Part shown: piece after piece, positions 1 to 7,152 of the stretch
How the letters are laid out: the number at the start of each line of letters is the position of its first letter
How positions within the stretch are numbered: the stretch's first letter is position 1
Assembly: GCA_035575035.1 (NCBI GenBank)
Contig: DATLYH010000037.1
Coordinates: 1 to 23,379 of the forward strand
DNA: 23,379 nucleotides
DNA from: DATLYH01 sp035575035
Lineage (GTDB): Bacteria; Planctomycetota; Planctomycetia; Gemmatales; Gemmataceae
Direction: 5' to 3'
Notes under the pieces: model-generated
What the model was told of the DNA's origin: nothing
What the model saw: the letters and a program-made list of their open reading frames with translations, nothing else
The model's database searches: none
Position numbers and translations under genes: made by a program

Positions 1-2
1 TG

Positions 3-152
3 TTCCGGCGGATCGACCAGATGAAGCAGACCCGCCTGGAGAAGACCGTGGGCGAGGTGATGGATGATTTTGTGCCGTACTGCATCGCCGGGCTGTCGCT
101 GCTTGGCCTGAGTATGCTGGCCCTCTTCGGAGTGAGGTACACGCCGTGGTAG
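3..152 (+). CDS. C-terminal end of a membrane protein upstream of a VWA gene (partial)
   Basis: The first 49 codons visible here are open from the window edge to a TAG at 150-152. They read as a charged stretch (DQMKQTRLEKTVGEVMDD) followed by one hydrophobic segment (about 20 residues, rich in Leu, Ile and Ala) and a short tail ending RYTPW. The downstream VWA gene starts at GTG 146 inside this gene, a 7-base overlap in another frame, so the two are almost certainly translationally coupled. BatA-type VWA proteins in Bat operons end in such a single membrane helix and are followed by a second VWA gene, so this is probably the end of a BatA-like protein. Too little is visible to be sure of the family. 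The N-terminus and any VWA domain lie outside the window. Confidence 0.7.
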   Translation, partial: FRRIDQMKQTRLEKTVGEVMDDFVPYCIAGLSLLGLSMLALFGVRYTPW

Positions 153-1189
153 CCGAGTTGGCCACGTTCGCGGTGGTGGTCCTGGCCGTGGCGGCCGAGC
201 AACTGCACGCGCGCCGCTGCCGCCGGGTCGCGGTCCTGGCCTTCGGTCCGGGGCGGAAGCCGGCGCCGTGGGCCCGGCTGGCGCCGCTGTTGCGCGTCGG
301 GGCGCTGGCGGGGCTCTGCTGGGGGCTGACGACCTTGCTCCTGCTGCCGCCCAAGGCCCACAAGACCGGCGTCATTCCCGAGCACGAGTACCGCCATCTG
401 CTGCTGGTGCTCGACGTGTCGCCAAGCATGCGGCTCCAGGACGCCGGGCCGACCGGCAAGCAGAGCCGGGCCCAGCGCGCCGCCGACATCCTCAAGTCGT
501 TCTTCGAACGCACCCCCATTGACCGCTACCGCATCTCGGTCGTGGCCGTACATACCGGGGCCAAGCCAGTGGCGATCAACACCACCGATCTCGACGTCAT
601 CCGCAACATCCTGACCGACCTGCCGCTGCACTTCGCCTTCAAGGCGGGGCCGACCAATCTCTTTGCCGGGCTGGAGGAGGCGGCCCGCATTGCCCACCCG
701 TGGCGGCCGAAGAGCACTACCCTGGTCGTGCTCAGCGACGGCGACACCGTGCCGGCAACCGGGATGCCGAAGATGCCCGCGTCGGTGGCCCATGTGCTGA
801 TCGTCGGCGTCGGCGACCCGCACGCCGGCCGGTTCATCGACGGCCATCATTCCCGGCAAGACACCTCGACGCTGCGGCAACTGGCGGTGCGGCTGGGAGG
901 CACCTACCACAACGGCAACGAGAAACACCTGAGCACCGACCTGCTGAAGCAGATCACAGCGGTCGAGGGGCAAGGCACCTTCGAGAAGTTGACCCGGCGC
1001 GAGTACGCCCTGCTTGCCTGCGGAGTGGGGGCATTCGTGCTAGCGCTCTTGCCGTTGGCGCTGCACCTCTTCGGCACCCGCTGGAAGCCCGGCGTCCAAC
1101 CGGGCACGCCGCGGCCGGGCGGCACCATCCTCCCCATTCAAAAAAATCAAAAAAGGCGACTCACGGAGGCGGCGCATATAGTAGAGTAG
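146..1189 (+). CDS. VWA domain membrane protein, BatB-like
   Basis: This 347-residue protein has an N-terminal hydrophobic segment, a second membrane helix at about residues 45-68, a von Willebrand A domain at about 83-275 and a last membrane helix at about 287-310. The metal-ion-dependent adhesion site is complete: DxSxS at D90-S92-S94 (VLDVSPSM), the threonine at T170 (AGPTNL) and the aspartate at D198 (LSDGD). In Bat (aerotolerance) operons such VWA proteins sit in the cytoplasmic membrane with the VWA domain outside and are thought to act in envelope stress tolerance; the exact role is not established. The GTG start overlaps the upstream stop by 7 bases, and no other start in this frame lies near. 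The last 17 residues are encoded by an A-rich stretch with A7 and A6 runs (1140-1154), unusual in this GC-rich DNA, so the tail could vary by slippage. Domain call is firm, pathway call is by analogy. Confidence 0.86.
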   Translation: MVAELATFAVVVLAVAAEQLHARRCRRVAVLAFGPGRKPAPWARLAPLLRVGALAGLCWGLTTLLLLPPKAHKTGVIPEHEYRHLLLVLDVSPSMRLQDAGPTGKQSRAQRAADILKSFFERTPIDRYRISVVAVHTGAKPVAINTTDLDVIRNILTDLPLHFAFKAGPTNLFAGLEEAARIAHPWRPKSTTLVVLSDGDTVPATGMPKMPASVAHVLIVGVGDPHAGRFIDGHHSRQDTSTLRQLAVRLGGTYHNGNEKHLSTDLLKQITAVEGQGTFEKLTRREYALLACGVGAFVLALLPLALHLFGTRWKPGVQPGTPRPGGTILPIQKNQKRRLTEAAHIVE

Positions 1190-1220
1190 AAGTGGACATC
1201 CTTACAGGAGGTCGCGAGCC

Positions 1221-1814
1221 ATGCGTACATTGTTACTCGTCGGCTGGCTGCTGGTGCCGGTGGCCATCGGGGCCTGGCACTACGGCCCGGGACAGGAACG
1301 AATGCTGCTCGACGACGTGGCCCGGATTCTGGCCCAGGCCGACCGGCACGCCGCCGAGGGGGAATGGGCCCTGGCGGACGAGAAGTACGAGGAGGCGCTC
1401 CGCCTGCTGCCGCCGACCCGGGTCGCAGAGGGCCGGCGCATTCGTCTGGAACGGGCCAAGGCGCAGATGCTGGCCCGCAAGCTGCCGATCGCCCACCAGG
1501 ACCTGAAGGGGCTGGTCGAGGAGATGCAGGATGACCCGGCCGCCGATCCGAAGGTCCTGGCCGAGGCCCGTTCTGCCCTGGCCAACTCGCAGTATTACAT
1601 GACCTGGCTGATGCGGCTGGAGGGGCAGCCCCGCGAGGTATGGGAGCCCGAGATCGAAGCCGCCCGGCAGACCTACCGCCTCCTGGCCGAGCAGGCCGAG
1701 GCGACGGGGGATGCCGACGCCGCCAAGCGGTACCGCGAAGACCTGGAATCGTCGATTCGGCTGGCGCGGATGGAGCTAAGCGACTTGCAGGGACTGCCGC
1801 TGCCCAGTCAGTGA
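1221..1814 (+). CDS. Small exported tetratricopeptide-like protein of the VWA operon
   Basis: The 197-residue product starts with a short hydrophobic segment (MRTLLLVGWLLVPVAIGAW), either a signal peptide or an anchor. The rest is almost entirely alpha-helical and rich in Ala, Glu, Arg and Leu. Helix pairs such as ILAQADRHAAEGEWALADEK, followed by YEEALRLLPPT, look like tetratricopeptide repeats; a later helix pair covers about residues 145-180. TPR proteins are standard members of Bat operons, where they probably scaffold the VWA proteins at the membrane. The ATG at 1221 has a strong Shine-Dalgarno sequence (AGGAGG at 1206-1211), and the gene lies 31 bases behind the VWA gene on the same strand, so co-transcription is likely. 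I do not recognise a more specific family. Confidence 0.78.
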   Translation: MRTLLLVGWLLVPVAIGAWHYGPGQERMLLDDVARILAQADRHAAEGEWALADEKYEEALRLLPPTRVAEGRRIRLERAKAQMLARKLPIAHQDLKGLVEEMQDDPAADPKVLAEARSALANSQYYMTWLMRLEGQPREVWEPEIEAARQTYRLLAEQAEATGDADAAKRYREDLESSIRLARMELSDLQGLPLPSQ

Positions 1815-1949
1815 GAGGGCTGCGCCAGTGGCAAGAACCGCGGTCGCGGTTTAGGCAAGGGGAAGGGGCAAGTAGTGAAGGACGCGCGCGGCGCCAGCTC
1901 CGGGCCGCCGCTGGACGGCTCCGGGCATTGAAACGACCACTCTGTCCGT

Positions 1950-1997
1950 GCCGCTTACGGCCTGGCGCCGTCAGCCTGGCGCTAAACCGCAAGCGGC
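1950..1997 (+). repeat. Compound inverted/direct repeat in the 211-base gap before the large gene
   Basis: The gap 1815-2025 holds no convincing gene. Its last part contains GCCGCTT (1950-1956) matched by AAGCGGC (1991-1997), with an inner hairpin ACGGC/GCCGT (1957-1961 and 1967-1971) and a direct repeat of GCCTGGCGC (1960-1968 and 1974-1982). It resembles a REP-type intergenic palindrome or a structured leader 28 bases ahead of the ATG at 2026. No T-run follows, so a simple terminator is unlikely. Function is unknown. Confidence 0.5.
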
Positions 1998-2025
1998 CGT
2001 CCCCATTTCCGCCAAGGTCACTCTC

Positions 2026-5000
2026 ATGAGACAGTTTCTCCTCCTCGCAGTAATCCTGGTGTGCGTCACCTCCGAGGGGCTGGGCCAGCAGATCGTGCCG
2101 GCCGTGAAATCGAGTCCCGCCACGGCCCCGGCGAAGGAACCGGGCGACCAGAAGGAACCCGCCCCTGCCCGGCCGGCTGAACCGACCGCGGAAGCCGCTT
2201 CCAAGGAAAGTCCGCGGTTGCAGAGGCTTAAGCAGCTCCAGTTCGACCGCCGGCCCTCCGCCATCTTGAAAGCCTGGTCCACGCCGCCCAGCTATGCCGG
2301 GGCGCAGCCGTCCGAGACAGGCCCCGGCGCCAGGCCCCCCATCAAGGACCCGATCGACCTCGACCTGGCGGTCTTCCAGCGCGCCGTCACATTGGGAGAC
2401 TGGGCCGGCGTGAAGGCCTTCCTCGCTGGGCTGCCCGAGGACGAGGGCAAGGCAGCCTACAAGCAGCTGCTGCAATCGCTCCAGGGAAGCCCCGCCCGCC
2501 CGATGCCCCTGATGGAGACGCCGGGCATGCCCCCCATGCCGATGCAGTTCGCCGAGCAGAACGTCTTTGCCGCCGACGACGTGCTCGGGCTGGCCGCTGC
2601 CGCCCCCTGTGGTCTGGACCGGGATCTCCTGAACAGTCTCGGCGCCCTCCTGCGCCGCGCCCTCGCCAGCGGCACCGCCGTGGAGCACATGGCCGCCCGG
2701 CTGAAGAGCGAGACCGACCGGCCCGAAGGCCAGGCCGCCTTGACCCGGCGGCAGGCGGCCCAGTTGCTTGCCGCCGCCGACCAGGCCGCCCACGTTGCCG
2801 ATTTCCTTCCGAGCCTGGACCAGGCCAAAACCGCCGGCGACCGCGAGGCCCTCAACCTGCTCGCGCGCCATTACCTCGCCCTGCACGCCAAGGACAAGAA
2901 GGCCATCCATCTGGAGCGGGCCTGGGAAGCGACCCAGGCCGCGCTGGCGGCCGGCGACGGCACCCGCGCGGACAAGGAAGAGGCGCTCAAGCGCGCCGTG
3001 GAGCTGGCGCCGAAAATCCGCGAGGAGCTGGGCCAGACCTGGCTGGAGGAGAGCTTCACCGCCCACCCCGAGCGCGGCATGGACATCCTGGCCACCATCG
3101 GTGGGCTGGTGTCGCAAGGTTTGCAGACCCAGCCGATGAACACCGACTACCGCCTTAAGGAATTGCAGCTGCAAAAAACCGCCGTCGAGGCCCTCCTCAA
3201 GGCCGCCCCCGACCGGGCTGCCCAGTGGCGTGGCACCCTCACCCTGCTGGCCGGCTGCTGGATGCGCGAGGCCGAGTTTTCGCGCCAGTTCGACCGCTCC
3301 AGCGGCCTGGGCCCGCGCCTCCGCCGCGACATGTACGGCAACCTCTTCTACGTCAACGACGACGACCCGATGGCCCAGCAGATGATGATGCGGCAGCCGA
3401 ACATGCCGCAGGCCATCCGCACCGGCGATCTGCTCCAGACGCGCCCCGGCGACGCCTGGGTGACCTGCGTGGACGACGGCCTGAAGGCGCCCCTGGCCAT
3501 CGCCTTCGCCCAGCTGTACCTGAAGGTCGGCGAGGAGGACAAGGCCTTCCCCTTCATTGAGCAGTTGGCCGGCACCCATCCCGACCGGGCGCGTGAACTG
3601 GTCAACGAATTCCTCCGCGTCTGGACCCGCAACCACGACCCCAACGAGGCCCGCCGATACACGAACATGTATATGTTCATGTATGGTTTCGAGCGCCGGG
3701 CGGAGAGCATTCCGCTGACGCGCTCCAAGCAGGAGCGCAACCTGGTGGAGCTGGCCGGCTGGGTCGAACGGCTGCGGCGGCTGCCCTGCGGCGAGCCGGA
3801 TGAGGAGCTTCTGGCCAAGGCGTTCACCACCTGCCATTCTAGCGCCGAGGTCTACCGCCTGGAGGCGATCGAGAAGGTGTTCGGCCCGATCGGCGGCCTC
3901 AAGCCCCGGACCCTGGCCGGCCTGGCACAGCAGATGCGCGAGAACCTGGCGGGGGTCTGGCGGCAGCCGGCCGTGCAGAACGACAAGAAGACCAACCGCA
4001 AGCCGAAGGACATCCAGGTCGAGGTGCTGCGCGGCTACCAGGTTGCCCGCGCCGTTGTCGAGGACGGCCTGGCCAAGTTCCCCGACGACTGGTCGTTGCA
4101 CCTGGCCCGGGCCGCCCTGATGCACGACGAGATCAACTACCGTCAGGAGCTGGCCAAGAGCACCGACTTCTCCGCCAAGCGCGACCAGGCCCTGGCCGAA
4201 TTCCAGAAGGCAGCCCGCCTCTACGCCGCCAAGGTGGCTGAGCTTCCCGAGGAGGAACAATCCACCCGGGTCTACGAGCAATGGTTCTACGCCAGCCTGG
4301 GGGCCTGCGACTTGCAACACATCAACGAAGAGAAGTTGCCCGACCTCCGCCAGCCTCCCCTGATCCGGGCGGCGCTCCTCGGCCTGCCCGGCGAAGCAGC
4401 CGAGCGCCACCTCGGCAAGTTCGCCAACACCCTGTTCACACGCCTCAGCGCCGTCAAGCCGGAGGCCAAGTTCCGCTACCTCCGCTCCGGCTTCGAGATC
4501 GTCGGCGACCACAAGCAGGCGTATGAGGCCCGCAAGGTTTATGACTATTACAAGGACCTGGTGACCGAGATCAAGCTGGAGGCGGTGCTCGACGGCGACG
4601 CCGCCGTCGGCCAGGAGCCGTTCGGCGTCTTCGTCAACCTGCGGCACACCCGCGAGATCGAGCGCGAGTCGGGGGGCTTCGGCCGCTACCTGCAAAACCA
4701 GAACAGCATGTACTTCGCCTACAACTACGGCCGGCCGACGGCCGACTACCGCGACAAGTTTCAGGCCGCCGCCACCGAGGCCCTCAAGGAACATTTCGAC
4801 GTCCTCTCGGTGACCTTCCAGTCCGAGAACGTCAACTCCCGGGCGACGTCGGAGTACGGCTGGCGGGTGACGCCGTATGCCTACCTCCTCCTGAAGGCAC
4901 GCGGGCCGCAGGTGGACCGGGTCCCGCCGCTGCGGATCGACCTCGACTTCCTCGATACTTCCGGTTACGTCGTCCTCCCGATCTCATCGCCGGCCGTGCC

Positions 5001-5742
5001 GATCGACGCGGCAGTTGCCAAGGTCCCGCCGCGCCCCTTGCGCAAGCTCCAGGTCACCCAGATCCTCGACGAGCGGCAGGCGGACCAGGGCAAGCTGGTG
5101 CTGGAGGTCAAGGCGACCGGCTTGGGTTTGGTCGGCGAACTCGGCCAGGTCCTGAAGCTCGACCCGGAAGGGTTCGAGGTCGTCGAGACGAAGGACCAGG
5201 GCGTTTCGGTCGCCAAGTTCGACCCCGACAGTGACCCGACCGCGGTCGTCTCGGAGCGCACCTGGCTGATCACGCTCCGGGCCCGGCCGGGGCAGCCTCC
5301 GCCGAAGTCGTTTCGCTTCGGCAATGCGGTGGCAGAGGGGACAGAGATGGTCTACCAGCGCTACCAGGATGCCGACCTTGTCCCGGCAAGCGAGGAGGTG
5401 TCGCTGGAGCGCGAGTACGCTCGCCGCAGCTGGGCGTGGCTCTGGTGGGCCGTCCCCGGCGCGGTGCTGGGCGTGGCGTTTCTCGCCGTCGCTGTCCGCC
5501 TGCTGCTGAAGTCCCGGCCGCGAGACGAGGGCGGCCTGCGGCTCCCCGAGAAGATCACGCCGTTCACCGTGACCGGCCTCTTGCGGCGCATCCAGCAGGA
5601 CGGACGGCTGAATGAGGCGCAGCGCGAGGAATTGGAGCAGACCATCCAACTGCTGGAGCAACACTATTTTGCCGCAGCCAACAGCAACGGCGAGCTGAAC
5701 CTGAAGGAGTTGGCGGAAAGCTGGGTCCTCCGGGTGCGCTGA
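2026..5742 (+). CDS. Very large exported, C-terminally membrane-anchored helical-repeat protein of the Bat-like operon
   Basis: I chose ATG 2026 (1238 residues) because it opens a clear signal peptide (MRQFLLLAVILVC, then SEGLGQQ). The open frame extends 26 codons further upstream, but those residues are non-hydrophobic and overlap the intergenic palindrome. A Pro/Ala/Glu-rich linker (about 20-65) follows, then a long helical-repeat region (about 90-850) with a Met/Pro-rich loop near 160-175. A beta-rich region comes next (about 960-1110), then one membrane helix (about 1136-1161, Trp-rich at its start) and a cytoplasmic tail with a helical segment (about 1172-1238). Bat operons often end in a large exported protein (BatD-like) with this late single helix and short tail; I did not see diagnostic BatD motifs. 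It follows the TPR gene on the same strand after 211 bases. Function is unknown: probably a periplasmic scaffold working with the upstream VWA proteins. Confidence 0.8.
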   Translation: MRQFLLLAVILVCVTSEGLGQQIVPAVKSSPATAPAKEPGDQKEPAPARPAEPTAEAASKESPRLQRLKQLQFDRRPSAILKAWSTPPSYAGAQPSETGPGARPPIKDPIDLDLAVFQRAVTLGDWAGVKAFLAGLPEDEGKAAYKQLLQSLQGSPARPMPLMETPGMPPMPMQFAEQNVFAADDVLGLAAAAPCGLDRDLLNSLGALLRRALASGTAVEHMAARLKSETDRPEGQAALTRRQAAQLLAAADQAAHVADFLPSLDQAKTAGDREALNLLARHYLALHAKDKKAIHLERAWEATQAALAAGDGTRADKEEALKRAVELAPKIREELGQTWLEESFTAHPERGMDILATIGGLVSQGLQTQPMNTDYRLKELQLQKTAVEALLKAAPDRAAQWRGTLTLLAGCWMREAEFSRQFDRSSGLGPRLRRDMYGNLFYVNDDDPMAQQMMMRQPNMPQAIRTGDLLQTRPGDAWVTCVDDGLKAPLAIAFAQLYLKVGEEDKAFPFIEQLAGTHPDRARELVNEFLRVWTRNHDPNEARRYTNMYMFMYGFERRAESIPLTRSKQERNLVELAGWVERLRRLPCGEPDEELLAKAFTTCHSSAEVYRLEAIEKVFGPIGGLKPRTLAGLAQQMRENLAGVWRQPAVQNDKKTNRKPKDIQVEVLRGYQVARAVVEDGLAKFPDDWSLHLARAALMHDEINYRQELAKSTDFSAKRDQALAEFQKAARLYAAKVAELPEEEQSTRVYEQWFYASLGACDLQHINEEKLPDLRQPPLIRAALLGLPGEAAERHLGKFANTLFTRLSAVKPEAKFRYLRSGFEIVGDHKQAYEARKVYDYYKDLVTEIKLEAVLDGDAAVGQEPFGVFVNLRHTREIERESGGFGRYLQNQNSMYFAYNYGRPTADYRDKFQAAATEALKEHFDVLSVTFQSENVNSRATSEYGWRVTPYAYLLLKARGPQVDRVPPLRIDLDFLDTSGYVVLPISSPAVPIDAAVAKVPPRPLRKLQVTQILDERQADQGKLVLEVKATGLGLVGELGQVLKLDPEGFEVVETKDQGVSVAKFDPDSDPTAVVSERTWLITLRARPGQPPPKSFRFGNAVAEGTEMVYQRYQDADLVPASEEVSLEREYARRSWAWLWWAVPGAVLGVAFLAVAVRLLLKSRPRDEGGLRLPEKITPFTVTGLLRRIQQDGRLNEAQREELEQTIQLLEQHYFAAANSNGELNLKELAESWVLRVR

Positions 5743-5794
5743 GCCGCCGTTTCAACGCAAGCCTGACGCGGTAAGCAACAGCGCTGCGGCCATG

Positions 5795-6436
5795 CTACAC
5801 AAAACTGACCGGACAGGCGATGGCCCGGCGCAAGCGGCGGAGGTATTCCGCGCGGGGAATCTCGATTGCCCCGAGGCGGGCCGTGTGCTCGGTCCGGAAC
5901 TGGATGTCGAACAGCTGAAAGCCGCGCTGCCGCAGCCGTTCCACCAAATAAACCAGCGCCACCTTGGAAGCGTCGCGCACGCGGGTGAACATCGACTCGC
6001 CGGCGAAGAACGCCCCGATGGCCACGCCATAAATGCCGCCTGCCAGCATCCCGTTGTGCCAGGCCTCGACGCTGTGCGCGTGGCCCAGCTGGTGCAGCGC
6101 CTCGTAGGCGGCGATCATCTCCGGGGTGAGCCAGGTGCTCTCGCCGGGGCGGTCGGCACAGCCGCGGATAACACCGGCGAAGTCCTGGTTGACCGTCAAG
6201 GTGAATTTGCCGGAGCGGATGGTGCGCCGCAGCCGCCGCGAAACATGCAGGCCGTCCAGCTCGAAGATGGCCCGTGGGTCGGGCGACCACCAGAGGATGG
6301 GCAGGGTCTCGTCGTACCAGGGGAAGATGCCGCGGCGGTAGGCCTCCAGCAGCCACTGTGGGCTGAGGTCGCCGCCGATGCCGACCAGGCCGCTCTCGTC
6401 GGCCAACTCCGGTTGCAACAGGGGTCGCCGGGGCAT
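5795..6436 (-). CDS. aat: Leucyl/phenylalanyl-tRNA-protein transferase
   Basis: Aat transfers Leu or Phe from charged tRNA to proteins with N-terminal Arg or Lys, making them N-degron substrates for ClpS and a Clp protease; it acts in the cytoplasm. The 213-residue protein has the family signature near its start, LVGIGGDLSPQWLLEAYRRG followed at once by IFPWY, then WWSPDPR (about 49-55). Later family-typical pieces are STWLTPEM, HAHSVEAW, GGIYGVAIGAFFAGESMF and a C-terminal part that includes DIQF. Length is slightly shorter than the 230-250 usual. ATG 6436 fits the family start. The gene is convergent with the large Bat-operon protein (52-base gap) and lies 77 bases downstream of the STN-like gene on the same strand. 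Family assignment is firm. Confidence 0.95.
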   Translation of the reverse strand: MPRRPLLQPELADESGLVGIGGDLSPQWLLEAYRRGIFPWYDETLPILWWSPDPRAIFELDGLHVSRRLRRTIRSGKFTLTVNQDFAGVIRGCADRPGESTWLTPEMIAAYEALHQLGHAHSVEAWHNGMLAGGIYGVAIGAFFAGESMFTRVRDASKVALVYLVERLRQRGFQLFDIQFRTEHTARLGAIEIPRAEYLRRLRRAIACPVSFV

Positions 6437-6513
6437 GACCTGCGTGACGGTTTCGCCGCGGCATGAAGCGCTCGACCCAGAGCACTCCGTCCCGCGGCGA
6501 AACGGTTAAGGAA

Positions 6514-6936
6514 CTATTTCTTTCCGGGCTCCTGGCCCTCGGGGTAGCCGCGCTCCTTGCCGATCTTCAACCAGATAGTGCCGTCGTAAGCGTCCTTCTC
6601 CTTGGAGATGACGTACCAGCCGAGTCCTTCCTTGGCGCACAGCTCATTAAGCACCTCCTCCAGCGGCTTGTCCTTGGCGGCGTAAGTGACCTTGCGGTTG
6701 TTCGAGACGCCCCCCTTGTTGTCAAGCCGGACGCTGACGCCGGGGACCATCTCCTTGATGTCCTCGACGATATCCGCCAGCCGGGTGTCCTTCCAGTTGA
6801 CCGTCACCTTTTGCTTGAGTTTCTTCCGCGTGGCGGCGGCCTTGGCGGTGTCCTTGTCCGCCGCTCGCACTTCCGCCACGGCAACGACCGCCCCGACAGC
6901 AAGGAGGAGCGACAGAGCCGTTACGATCCGATGCAC
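6514..6936 (-). CDS. Small exported protein with a secretin/TonB short N-terminal (STN)-like domain
   Basis: I place the start at GTG 6936, which gives 140 residues with a good signal peptide (MHRIVTALSLLLAVGAVVAV, cleavage near VRA-A). GAGGGA lies a few bases upstream. The frame stays open far upstream but the sequence there is arginine-rich shadow of the AAA+ gene. The mature part has a charged Lys-rich start and one alpha/beta domain: VTVNWKDTRLADIVEDIKE, then VSVRLDNKGGV, then KDKPLEEVLNELCAKEGLGW followed by YVI. The pattern 'strand, then LxDxVxxI helix, then PLxExLxxL helix, then YxI strand' is that of STN-like domains found at the front of secretins and TonB receptors. Here it is alone, as often in planctomycetes. 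Role unknown; probably an envelope-located binding or assembly domain. It is divergent from the AAA+ gene and may share its promoter region. Confidence 0.72.
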   Translation of the reverse strand: MHRIVTALSLLLAVGAVVAVAEVRAADKDTAKAAATRKKLKQKVTVNWKDTRLADIVEDIKEMVPGVSVRLDNKGGVSNNRKVTYAAKDKPLEEVLNELCAKEGLGWYVISKEKDAYDGTIWLKIGKERGYPEGQEPGKK

Positions 6937-7152
6937 GATTCGTCCCTCGCAAACGCGATGTAACAGGTTGTCAGGCCCTGGGCGCGACACCTTCATCTTA
7001 CCGCACCGTCGTTGCCGTTTGCAAAGCGCCTGTCGGCCGGCGCGGCGAGCGGCGTCGAGGCCCCCATCCGAACAACATGGCAGCAACGGATCGGCCCGGA
7101 TAAGATACGGAACGTCCCGTATCATCCCAAACCATTCGAGCAGACACCGCCG
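6937..7152. other. Divergent intergenic region between the STN-like gene and the AAA+ gene
   Basis: These 216 bases separate the GTG starts of two divergent genes and must carry both promoters. I found no convincing -35/-10 pair. The frame of the AAA+ gene stays open upstream to a TTG at 7012, but the translated stretch is not family-like. The one clear element is the perfect palindrome described separately (7104-7123). Confidence 0.5.
7104..7123. promoter_or_regulatory. Perfect palindrome, possible operator
   Basis: GATACGG and CCGTATC form perfect 7-base arms around a 6-base centre (AACGTC), ending 29 bases before the GTG at 7153. Size, symmetry and placement in a divergent promoter region fit a dimeric repressor site. 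It could equally be a hairpin in the AAA+ leader. No regulator gene is adjacent. Confidence 0.4.

Noticed and set aside
1147..4794. A 1215-codon open frame on the minus strand, antisense to the large Bat-operon gene
   Set aside because: It lies opposite a gene with signal peptide and membrane helix, is Gly/Leu/Val-rich without domain motifs, and arises from the strong third-position GC bias.
7012..7152. TTG 7012 as start of the AAA+ fusion gene
   Set aside because: The added 47 residues show no structure, cover the palindrome, and TTG has no ribosome-binding site; GTG 7153 is simpler.
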